Assembly: GCF_002204795.1 (NCBI RefSeq)
Contig: NZ_NIXO01000051.1
Location: forward strand, 1-46,822
Direction of reading: 5' to 3'
From: Pseudomonas sp. K2I15
Lineage (GTDB): Bacteria > Pseudomonadota > Gammaproteobacteria > Pseudomonadales > Pseudomonadaceae
DNA length: 46,822 nucleotides
Under the pieces are notes generated by a model, which saw only the letters and a list, made by a program, of their open reading frames with translations, had not been told where the DNA came from and searched no databases. Both the position numbers and the translations under genes were made by a program. This document shows positions 16,205 to 22,924 of the stretch, one piece after another. How positions within the stretch are numbered: the first letter of the stretch is position 1; the number at the start of each line of letters is the position of its first letter.

Positions 16205-16981
16205 TTATTGGTGATTCAACGCCCGCAGGATAGCGGCACTTTCAGCATCCGGCGTCCCGTCATACAACGACGCCCGGAAATGCATCTGGAACGCGGCAAC
16301 CACATGCCGCGTCGCCACATCCAGCTCGCCCGTCTGCGGCGTCGGATAGCCCAACTTCGCCAACTCTTCCTGGAACCAGGTAATGCTCGGCAAATCGCTG
16401 GCGTACTGCACCTGGTAACGGGCAACGGCCTTGGCATCCGGCCACATGCCCAGCCCTTCATCCGCCAGACGCTTCCAGGGGAACAACGGCCCAGGGTCCA
16501 GCTTGCGCAGGGGGGCAATGTCGCTATGGCCGATGATGTTTCGCGGGTCGATGCCGTTACGTTTGCTGATGTCCTTGAGCAGCACCACCAGCGACTGTAC
16601 CTGTGCTTCGGAATACGGGTACCAGACGCGGCCCGTCGGCAAATCGCGATACCCAGGGTTCACGATCTCGATGCCGATGGAGCTGGAATTGAGCCAGGTG
16701 CGGCCCATCCATTCACTTTCCCCGGCGTGCCAGGCGCGCTGGCTTTCGTCCACCAGCTTATAGATGGTGGCTGAGGCATCGTCGCCGATCAGGTAATGAC
16801 TGCTGACCTGGCCGTGGGTCAACAGCGCCAGGGAGCGCTCAAGGGATGCCGAGGTGTAGTGCACGATGACAAATTGCACACGGTTGTCGTGATTCACCGA
16901 CGGGTGGCTGGTGTCCAGGCGAGGGCCGCTCGCGCAACCGGCGAGCAGAAGTAGCAGAAAGGCAGAACACAGAAATTTCAT
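16205..16981 (-). CDS. ampDh2: Lipoprotein N-acetylmuramyl-L-alanine amidase AmpDh2
   Basis: A 258-residue zinc amidase of the Amidase_2/AmpD family. It has a lipobox LLAGC (cysteine about residue 16), then an AmpD fold with metal ligands expected in VIVHYTS, the WHAGES region and GHSDIAPLRKLDPG. A C-terminal peptidoglycan-binding domain follows (about 195-255, TPQTGELDVATRHVVAAFQMHF). In P. aeruginosa AmpDh2 is an outer-membrane periplasmic amidase that trims peptidoglycan and affects AmpC induction. The ATG at 16981 is preferred to a TTG four codons upstream because it starts the lipoprotein signal directly. It is convergent with kinB, as next to kinB in P. aeruginosa. Confidence 0.88.
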   Translation of the reverse strand: MKFLCSAFLLLLLAGCASGPRLDTSHPSVNHDNRVQFVIVHYTSASLERSLALLTHGQVSSHYLIGDDASATIYKLVDESQRAWHAGESEWMGRTWLNSSSIGIEIVNPGYRDLPTGRVWYPYSEAQVQSLVVLLKDISKRNGIDPRNIIGHSDIAPLRKLDPGPLFPWKRLADEGLGMWPDAKAVARYQVQYASDLPSITWFQEELAKLGYPTPQTGELDVATRHVVAAFQMHFRASLYDGTPDAESAAILRALNHQ

Positions 16982-17079
16982 GGCAGCAGACAATACGCTT
17001 AAGACAGTAATGCAACAGTGTAACGTACCGTTTGCTGCCGGGCGGCCAAATACGGCTTTTTAAACAAAATGGAACATTT

Positions 17080-19188
17080 TCAGGCCGCCTGCACCTGATT
17101 GCGCCCCGCAGCCTTGGCGCGATACAACGCCTCGTCGGCGCGCTTGAGGGCCAGGTCACTGCGCTCTCCCGGCTGGAACTGCGCCGTGCCCATGGACACC
17201 GTAATCGTTACCGGCTCACCCTTGAAGTGAAACGGGCAGGCTTCAATGGCTGCGCGCAGGGTTTCACCCACGGCCAAGGCATCGGACAGCGACGAATTGG
17301 GCATCAGAAGCACAAACTCTTCACCGCCAAAGCGCGCGATGAAGTCGTTGGGCCGCAGGCGTTTTCTCAATACGGTGGCGATGATCTTCAGCACCTTGTC
17401 GCCGGCCAGATGACCATAACCGTCGTTGATGCGCTTGAAGTGATCGAGGTCCAGCATCGCCAGCGACAGGTTATTACCGCGCTGGTGCCAGGCGTTGACC
17501 TCTTGCTCCAGGCGCTCGCTCCAGGCGGCGCGGTTGGGCAAGCCGGTGAGCGGGTCGATCAAGGCTTTCTGGCGCTGAACCTCAAGGTGCTCACGATAGC
17601 CCTGAGCCTCTTGCTCCATATTGGCGACCCGTTCGGCCAGGCCTTTGAGGCGGGCGGCTACTTCCTGCTCACGCTGGTCACGCTGGTGCTGGTGTTCGTC
17701 CATGGTGCCCAGCAGCCCTTCAAGATGGCTCTCCAGCACGTGCTTGAGGCTGTCCAGGTCCGCCGCGTCCTGCACACTGGTTTGCAAACCATCCACCTGT
17801 TCGCGGATCTGGGTGTCCAGCTCTCTGGCGGCCGAGCGACTGTCGGCGTGGCCGTCACTGGCGACCTGCAGATGCCCCTGGAACGCTTCGAGGCGCTCGT
17901 TGAGCTGCTTGAGGTAGGCTTCAAACTCGTGCTGGCCGCTGTCAGTGACCGCCAGCATCAACACCGCAAGGTCATCGAGGATCGGCAGCAGTTCGTACCA
18001 GTTCAAACCATGGGTCAGGCGTTCACGCATGGCTTCGGCCTGGGGCCGATGACGCTCTGGCAGCGACAGGTCTTCCAGCAAACCGAGCAGGGTGTCTTCA
18101 ATGTGTTTGGCCACCGAACTGTAAGACGGCTCGGGAGTGTCGGGCAGCGCGTAGGTCTGATCCGTTTGAAGCTCGTCGGGGTTCAGCTCTGCGGGCTCGG
18201 GCGACTCTTGCAGCTCCTCGGCCATGACCGGTGGCAGCGATAGACTGCCGATCTCCGTCTGCTCTGGCTCAAGTGCCTGCACCTCTGGAGCCTCGACCAT
18301 CGCGGCGAGGGCGCTCTCGACGGCTGGCTCAACCTCCGTTTCGAGCGGAGGTTCGGGCTCCAGCGGCTCGATAATTTCAGCGGGCGCCTTGATGACAGGC
18401 GCTGGGGCCACGACGGCAGGGACAGCTGGCGCCGCTTCGCTGACAACGTCAGCAGGCTTTACTTGCGGTGGACGCTCAGGCGGCGGCTCAACGGTGGCCG
18501 GGGCTTTCGGCAGCGGCGCAAAAGCTCGCAGCGCTTGAGCCAGCTCAGCCGATTGCGTCGACGCTTCAGGCTCATCCACAGGCTTCGGCCCAGCCGGCGC
18601 CTGAGCCGCCGGGCGCGGTAGCGCGGGCAGCTCAGCCTCCGGGGTTTCGGCCGCTGCGTCCCTGGCACCAAACAGCCGCTGCAACAGCCCCGGGCTTGAA
18701 CGGCTGGTTTCGCCCTCAGGCTCCAGGTTGCTCAACGCCTGCCCTTGAAGGCCGCTCAACTCACTCAGCAACAGCGGGATCTCCCGCGCCTGGCCGACCC
18801 GGCCGTCCAGCTGTTTGGCGAACGCCTTCAGCGGGCGACTCACCTCACGCGGCAGCGGCAGTTTCTGCAACTGGGTGACCAAGGCCGTCAACGCCGTGCC
18901 GATCTGGTCGACCCGGGTTTCGCGGCGCTGCTCGGAATCCAGTACGGCCTTTTCCAGGCGCGGCAACAACGCGGCGAGGGCGGCGTCCATGTCGTCGGTG
19001 CGCACAACATCGCGCATTTCCTTCATGCAGAGGTCAACTGCGCGGTCGGTCCCTTCAGCCGCGAGGGTGCTGCGTACCAGCCCGCGCCGCAGCAAATCGA
19101 GGCGGGCGGCCCAGCGGCGTTCGAGCTTTTCTTGTTGCTCGATGCTTAACAGGTATTTTTCTTTCCAGCGCTGGGCGTCGTCGCTCAT
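17080..19188 (-). CDS. GGDEF diguanylate cyclase (DgcH-like)
   Basis: A 702-residue cytoplasmic protein with no membrane helix. Residues 1-160 are helical and charged. Residues about 170-350 are a low-complexity linker rich in Pro, Glu and Ala. Residues 360-540 are predicted coiled coil. The C-terminal GGDEF domain (about 545-702) has GGEEF at 621-625 and an inhibitory-site RxxD (RPND) exactly five residues before it, so it should make cyclic di-GMP and be product-inhibited. It corresponds in position to PA5487 (DgcH) of P. aeruginosa, but the assignment as the same protein rests on position and domain only. Its start overlaps the stop of the preceding nuclease-family gene by four bases (ATGA), so the two are coupled. 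Confidence 0.88.
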   Translation of the reverse strand: MSDDAQRWKEKYLLSIEQQEKLERRWAARLDLLRRGLVRSTLAAEGTDRAVDLCMKEMRDVVRTDDMDAALAALLPRLEKAVLDSEQRRETRVDQIGTALTALVTQLQKLPLPREVSRPLKAFAKQLDGRVGQAREIPLLLSELSGLQGQALSNLEPEGETSRSSPGLLQRLFGARDAAAETPEAELPALPRPAAQAPAGPKPVDEPEASTQSAELAQALRAFAPLPKAPATVEPPPERPPQVKPADVVSEAAPAVPAVVAPAPVIKAPAEIIEPLEPEPPLETEVEPAVESALAAMVEAPEVQALEPEQTEIGSLSLPPVMAEELQESPEPAELNPDELQTDQTYALPDTPEPSYSSVAKHIEDTLLGLLEDLSLPERHRPQAEAMRERLTHGLNWYELLPILDDLAVLMLAVTDSGQHEFEAYLKQLNERLEAFQGHLQVASDGHADSRSAARELDTQIREQVDGLQTSVQDAADLDSLKHVLESHLEGLLGTMDEHQHQRDQREQEVAARLKGLAERVANMEQEAQGYREHLEVQRQKALIDPLTGLPNRAAWSERLEQEVNAWHQRGNNLSLAMLDLDHFKRINDGYGHLAGDKVLKIIATVLRKRLRPNDFIARFGGEEFVLLMPNSSLSDALAVGETLRAAIEACPFHFKGEPVTITVSMGTAQFQPGERSDLALKRADEALYRAKAAGRNQVQAA

Positions 19189-20063
19189 GCAAGGGGTCCG
19201 CGAGGGCCGGGGCTCAACGCGGGCAATGCATCAGCCGTGAGCGAACCCGGCAGACGAATCTCTACCGCGACGGGCAGGTGATCGGAGATGGGCTGCGCCA
19301 GAACCTGCACACTTTCGAGAGTCAGGGTCGGGCTGAGCAAAATGTGATCAAGACAACGTTGCGGACGCCAGCTGGGAAAGGTGGCTTCGACTTGCGGCGC
19401 CAGCAACCCAAGGTCTCGCAATGGGGAATTCTGTAGCAGGTCTGTGGCATGGGTATTCATGTCACCCATCAGCACCTGGTGTTTGTAGTTGCCAATCAAC
19501 TCACGGATGTAGGCCAACTGCAGGGTGCGTGTTCGAGCCCCCAACGCGAGGTGCATCATCACCACCACCAACGCTTCCGGGCCTTCGCCGAAACGCACCA
19601 GAATCGCCCCGCGGCCTTTTGGGCCGGGTAACGGGTGATCCTCGATCGCCCACGGTTTCAGGCGGCTGAGCACACCATTGCTGTGCTGGCCGAGTTTGCC
19701 GAGGTTGCGATTGAGTTGTTGATACCAGTAGGGAAAGGCACCGAGCTGGGCCAGATGCTCGACCTGGTTGATGTAGCCGGAACGCAGGCTGCCACCGTCG
19801 GCTTCCTGCAGGGCTACCAGGTCGAAGTCGCCCAGCAGGTCGCCGATCTTTTGCAGATTGCCGGCACGCCCGTTGTGGGGCAGCAGGTGCTGCCAGCCAC
19901 GGGTCAGGTAATGCCGGTATTTCTCGGTACTGATGCCCACCTGGATATTGAAACTGAGCAGGCGCAGCCGGCTGTCTGCCGGCAGGCCTGTGGACTCCAG
20001 ATGGTGTTCGTTGACCTTCGGGTCGTGCAGGCCAACGACACGTTCAGTACCCCAGCGACGCAT
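19185..20063 (-). CDS. Endonuclease/exonuclease/phosphatase family protein
   Basis: A 292-residue protein of the EEP superfamily. Motifs in order: LLSFNIQVG near residue 35, VALQEADGGSL near 85, MGDMNTHATDLL near 200, and the closing DHILLS and SDHLPVAVEI near 245-270, which carry the metal and catalytic residues. No signal peptide is seen. The substrate could be nucleic acid or a phosphoester lipid; nothing in the sequence decides. It is the first gene of a pair with the GGDEF gene and lies 10 bp after dsbA on the same strand. Confidence 0.85.
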   Translation of the reverse strand: MRRWGTERVVGLHDPKVNEHHLESTGLPADSRLRLLSFNIQVGISTEKYRHYLTRGWQHLLPHNGRAGNLQKIGDLLGDFDLVALQEADGGSLRSGYINQVEHLAQLGAFPYWYQQLNRNLGKLGQHSNGVLSRLKPWAIEDHPLPGPKGRGAILVRFGEGPEALVVVMMHLALGARTRTLQLAYIRELIGNYKHQVLMGDMNTHATDLLQNSPLRDLGLLAPQVEATFPSWRPQRCLDHILLSPTLTLESVQVLAQPISDHLPVAVEIRLPGSLTADALPALSPGPRGPLA

Positions 20064-20073
20064 GACAGGCCCC

Positions 20074-20712
20074 TTACTTGGCTGCGCGCTCTTTGGCGAT
20101 CAACTGGTCGGCCACGTTCAGCGCTTGCTCTTCGCCACCGGCACTGCCGATGTCAAAACGGTATTTACCGTTGACGATCAGGGTCGGTACGCCTTGCACG
20201 CCGTATTTCTGGGCCAGTTCTTTGTATTGGGCCATCTTGCCCTTCACAGCGAACGAGTTGAACGTCTCAAGGAACTTGGTTTTGTCGACGCCTTGAGTGG
20301 CAACGAAATCGGCCATGTCGTCAGGCTTGAGCAGGCGCTTGCCTTCTTTCTGGATGGCATTGAACACGGCGGCGTGAACCTTGTGCTCTACGCCCATGGT
20401 GTCCAGGGTAATGAACAGCTGGCCATGGGCATCCCATGGGCCGCCGAACAGGGCAGGAATACGCTTGAAGTTCACGTCCTTGGGCAGCTTCTCGACCCAC
20501 GGGTTGATCACCGGCTCAAAGGCGTAGCAATGCGGGCAGCCATACCAGAACAGCTCCACCACTTCGATCTTGCCCGGCACGGAAACTGGCACCGGGTTAG
20601 CCAGTTCAACGTAGGTTTTACCGGCTTCAAGCGGCACATTATCGGCAGCTTGTGCGGTCATGCCGAAAAGGCTGGCAGTGACGAGAGCGGCGCTGAGGAT
20701 CAGATTACGCAT
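20074..20712 (-). CDS. dsbA: Periplasmic thiol:disulfide oxidoreductase DsbA
   Basis: A 212-residue protein with a signal peptide (about 1-22, ends GMTAQA). The thioredoxin-like active site is CPHC in ELFWYGCPHCYAFEP (about residues 55-58), and the cis-proline loop VQGVPTLIVNGKY lies near 170. It introduces disulfides into exported proteins and is reoxidised by DsbB. The DUF-free architecture and CPHC dipeptide fit DsbA exactly. It lies downstream of the cytochrome c4 gene and upstream of the nuclease-GGDEF pair, the same order as PA5489-PA5487 in P. aeruginosa (from memory). Confidence 0.95.
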   Translation of the reverse strand: MRNLILSAALVTASLFGMTAQAADNVPLEAGKTYVELANPVPVSVPGKIEVVELFWYGCPHCYAFEPVINPWVEKLPKDVNFKRIPALFGGPWDAHGQLFITLDTMGVEHKVHAAVFNAIQKEGKRLLKPDDMADFVATQGVDKTKFLETFNSFAVKGKMAQYKELAQKYGVQGVPTLIVNGKYRFDIGSAGGEEQALNVADQLIAKERAAK

Positions 20713-20804
20713 GCTTTACTCCTGGACAAATAAAGTCGCCTCACGCGACCTTTGTTGTGACAGGTCTACGCGGGCATGAGTTCGTTAGTGTAACGGCACC
20801 GGCC

Positions 20805-20836
20805 ACAAAAAAGGGCAGCCTAAGCCACCCTTTTTA
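20805..20836 (-). terminator. Intrinsic terminator after cytochrome c4 gene
   Basis: AAAAAGGG and CCCTTTTT (about 20806-20815 with 20827-20835) form a stem with A/T tails on both sides, so it can work on either strand. On the minus strand it is 45 bp past the cytochrome c4 stop and ahead of dsbA. Confidence 0.65.
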
Positions 20837-20881
20837 TGCTTGCATCGACGGATTAATCGAGCGTTAACGTAGCCGGGGCAC

Positions 20882-21487
20882 TTAGTGCAGGCCCTGAATG
20901 TATTGGGACACGGCTTCGATGTCCTTGTTGCTGAGTTTCCCGGCGATGCTCTGCATGATTTTGGTATCGCCGTCGTTGGTGCGATTACCTTCGCGGAAGT
21001 CGGTCAGCTGTTTGCCGATGTACTGGGCATGCTGGCCGCTCAAGTGCGGGAAGCCAGCAGCAGCGAGGCCTGCACCGTTAGGCGAGTGGCAACCGATGCA
21101 CGAAGGCATGCCTTTTTCCAGGTTGCCGCCACGGAACAGTTCTTCACCGTGGGCCACCAATTTTGGATCAGCAGCTCCCACGCTGCCTTTCTGGCTGGCA
21201 AAATACGCCGCGATGTCCGCCAGGTCCTGATCGCTGAGGTTGGTCAGCAAGCCGGTCATTTCCAGGACCGTACGCTTGCCGTCCTTGATGTCGTGCATCT
21301 GCTTGGTCAGGTAACGCTCACCCTGGCCGGCCAGTTTTGGAAAGTTTGGCGCCGGGCTATTACCGTCCGGTCCATGGCAAGCACCACATACGGCGGCTTT
21401 CGCCTGGCCGGCAGTGGCGTCGCCTGCGGCATGGGCAACACCGGTGATGCCCAAGGTCAACAGCAGACTCACGATCAGTTTGTTCAT
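20882..21487 (-). CDS. Di-heme cytochrome c4
   Basis: A 201-residue periplasmic protein with a signal peptide (about 1-20, ends AHA) and two heme c motifs: CGACH (about residues 34-38) and CIGCH (about 136-140). The spacing of two similar halves is typical of cytochrome c4. Methionine ligands are likely in the VLEMTG and TKIMQSIAGKL regions. It carries electrons to terminal oxidases, including the caa3/cbb3 type; this window also encodes a caa3-type oxidase. The monoheme cytochrome gene lies 33 bp upstream on the same strand, so both are probably one transcript. Confidence 0.92.
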   Translation of the reverse strand: MNKLIVSLLLTLGITGVAHAAGDATAGQAKAAVCGACHGPDGNSPAPNFPKLAGQGERYLTKQMHDIKDGKRTVLEMTGLLTNLSDQDLADIAAYFASQKGSVGAADPKLVAHGEELFRGGNLEKGMPSCIGCHSPNGAGLAAAGFPHLSGQHAQYIGKQLTDFREGNRTNDGDTKIMQSIAGKLSNKDIEAVSQYIQGLH

Positions 21488-21520
21488 CAGCTAATCCAAC
21501 TACGGCTAAGGGTTAAAGAG

Positions 21521-21823
21521 TTATGGACCGGGTTTACTCACCATCAACTGAATGACGGCATGGTAATCCTCGGTACTGCAGTCCATGCACAAACCACGCG
21601 GCGGCATCGCCTTGAAACCCTGGGTCACGTGTTGCACCAGCGTGTCCATACCTTGAGCCAGTCTTGGCTTCCAGGCTGCCTGGTCACCCCGTTTCGGGGC
21701 GTTGGGCAACTGTCCGGCATGGCAGGCCACGCAAACGCGGTTGTACACAGCCTCCGGATCCTGTGTAGCCTGCGCACTGTAAAGTGGCATCAAGACACCG
21801 ACGGCCAGCATCCACTTGGTCAT
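21521..21823 (-). CDS. Monoheme cytochrome c5-like protein
   Basis: A 100-residue periplasmic protein with a signal peptide (about 1-19, ends YSAQA) and one heme motif CVACHA (residues about 32-36). Two later cysteines in the LCMDCS segment are the pair known from cytochrome c5 proteins, and KAMPPRG supplies the probable methionine ligand. It is the first gene of the pair with cytochrome c4 and is divergent from engB, 192 bp apart from the engB start. Its electron partners are unknown. Confidence 0.85.
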   Translation of the reverse strand: MTKWMLAVGVLMPLYSAQATQDPEAVYNRVCVACHAGQLPNAPKRGDQAAWKPRLAQGMDTLVQHVTQGFKAMPPRGLCMDCSTEDYHAVIQLMVSKPGP

Positions 21824-22015
21824 ACATCGACCTTTTCAGGGTTTGAGAGCGTTTTGCGTTCTAATGCGCAATAAAGGTCTATCGCTCCCGTGAACTTCAT
21901 CCTTCGCTGGGACAAAGCACACACAAAATCTGCGGCATTATATACTGGCGCTACTGAAACGGAAACGACACCGCTTGCCGCACCCATTCCCGGCACCGCC
22001 CACATCGGAAAACTC

Positions 22016-22657
22016 ATGCAACTCAAGAATCCCATCCTCGGCCTGTGCCAACAGTCCACCTTCATGCTCAGCGCCGCCAAAGTCGACCAATGCCCCGATG
22101 ACGCAGGCTTCGAAGTCGCATTCGCCGGCCGTTCCAACGCCGGTAAATCCAGCGCGCTGAACACCCTGACCCACGCCAGCCTGGCCCGCACCTCGAAAAC
22201 CCCGGGGCGCACACAGCTCCTCAACTTCTTCAAGCTAGACGATGATCGGCGTCTGGTCGACCTTCCGGGCTACGGTTATGCAAAAGTACCTATCCCGTTG
22301 AAGCTGCACTGGCAGCGTCACCTGGAAGCCTATCTGGGTGGCCGGGAGAGTTTGAAGGGTTTGATTCTGATGATGGACATCCGTCATCCAATGACCGACT
22401 TCGACCTGTTGATGCTCGATTGGGCCGTCGCCAGCGGCATGCCGATGCATATCCTGCTGACCAAGGCCGACAAGCTGACCTACGGCGCAGCGAAAAACAC
22501 CCTGCTCAAAGTGCAGGCCGACATTCGTAAAGGTTGGGGTGATGCGGTGACCATCCAGCTGTTCTCGGCGCCAAAACGCCTGGGCCTGGAAGACGCCTAC
22601 ACTGTGCTGGCAGGCTGGATGGAACTGGCTGACAAGGGTTCGGAAGTCGCCGAGTAA
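22016..22657 (+). CDS. engB: Ribosome biogenesis GTPase EngB (YsxC/YihA)
   Basis: A 213-residue GTPase with G1 GRSNAGKSSAL, G2 region TSKTPGRTQLLNFF, G3 DLPGYGYAKV and G4 TKAD. It assists late assembly of the large ribosomal subunit. The start ATG at 22016 (MQLKNPILGL) fits family length; the upstream open frame to 21890 has no family match. It is followed by the ErsA sRNA on the opposite strand and then polA, the conserved engB-sRNA-polA arrangement that also holds Spot 42 in enterics. Confidence 0.93.
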   Translation: MQLKNPILGLCQQSTFMLSAAKVDQCPDDAGFEVAFAGRSNAGKSSALNTLTHASLARTSKTPGRTQLLNFFKLDDDRRLVDLPGYGYAKVPIPLKLHWQRHLEAYLGGRESLKGLILMMDIRHPMTDFDLLMLDWAVASGMPMHILLTKADKLTYGAAKNTLLKVQADIRKGWGDAVTIQLFSAPKRLGLEDAYTVLAGWMELADKGSEVAE

Positions 22658-22668
22658 AAACTCCAGGC

Positions 22669-22710
22669 AAAAAAAACCCCGGACTTCGTATGGGGAGGGG
22701 AAGTTCGGGG
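22669..22710 (-). terminator. Intrinsic terminator of ErsA
   Basis: On the minus strand CCCCGAACTT (22710-22701) pairs with AAGTCCGGGG (22686-22677) with one A/C mismatch, and eight T follow. On the plus strand the hairpin lacks a T run, so it serves ErsA rather than engB. Confidence 0.85.
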
Positions 22711-22799
22711 TCCAAGTTCCGGACCGCTAGGGCGGGGTCCAGATATCTGCCAACACTTAACACAACATAGGAGCATTGAAGGGCTTCACCACCCATTCA
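22669..22799 (-). ncRNA. ersA: ErsA small regulatory RNA
   Basis: The minus strand of the engB-polA gap holds a complete sRNA gene: an AlgU-type promoter, an about 131-base transcribed region and a strong terminator with eight T (22669-22676). The transcript contains the internal hairpin GGACCCCGCCCTAGCGGTCC (22721-22740) and an unstructured segment around 22741-22790. P. aeruginosa ErsA is about 132 nt, lies in this same gap, depends on AlgU and represses algC and oprD post-transcriptionally with Hfq (established knowledge). Position, size and promoter all agree. The exact 5' end is inferred from the promoter. Confidence 0.88.
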
Positions 22800-22804
22800 G
22801 TAAC

Positions 22805-22832
22805 TCTGAGTCACATTTCATGGGTTAAGTTC
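22805..22832 (-). promoter_or_regulatory. AlgU (sigma-22/RpoE-type) promoter of ErsA
   Basis: The minus strand reads GAACTT (22832-22827), a 17-base spacer, then TCAGA (22809-22805). This fits the AlgU consensus GAACTT-N16/17-TCtgA with one change and places transcription start near 22799. It makes ErsA part of the envelope-stress response. Confidence 0.85.
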
Positions 22833-22924
22833 CGGCACGTTCAAAAAACTATTGGAAATAACCCACCGCGTTTTCCGATCTAAAGCACTGCCGCGGCATG
22901 ATGCCGCGGCCCAAGCCCCCAGGC

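Noticed and set aside
22891..22911. GC-rich perfect hairpin after polA considered as an intrinsic terminator
   Set aside because: No T run follows on the minus strand. It may still stabilise the 3' end, but it was not called as a terminator.
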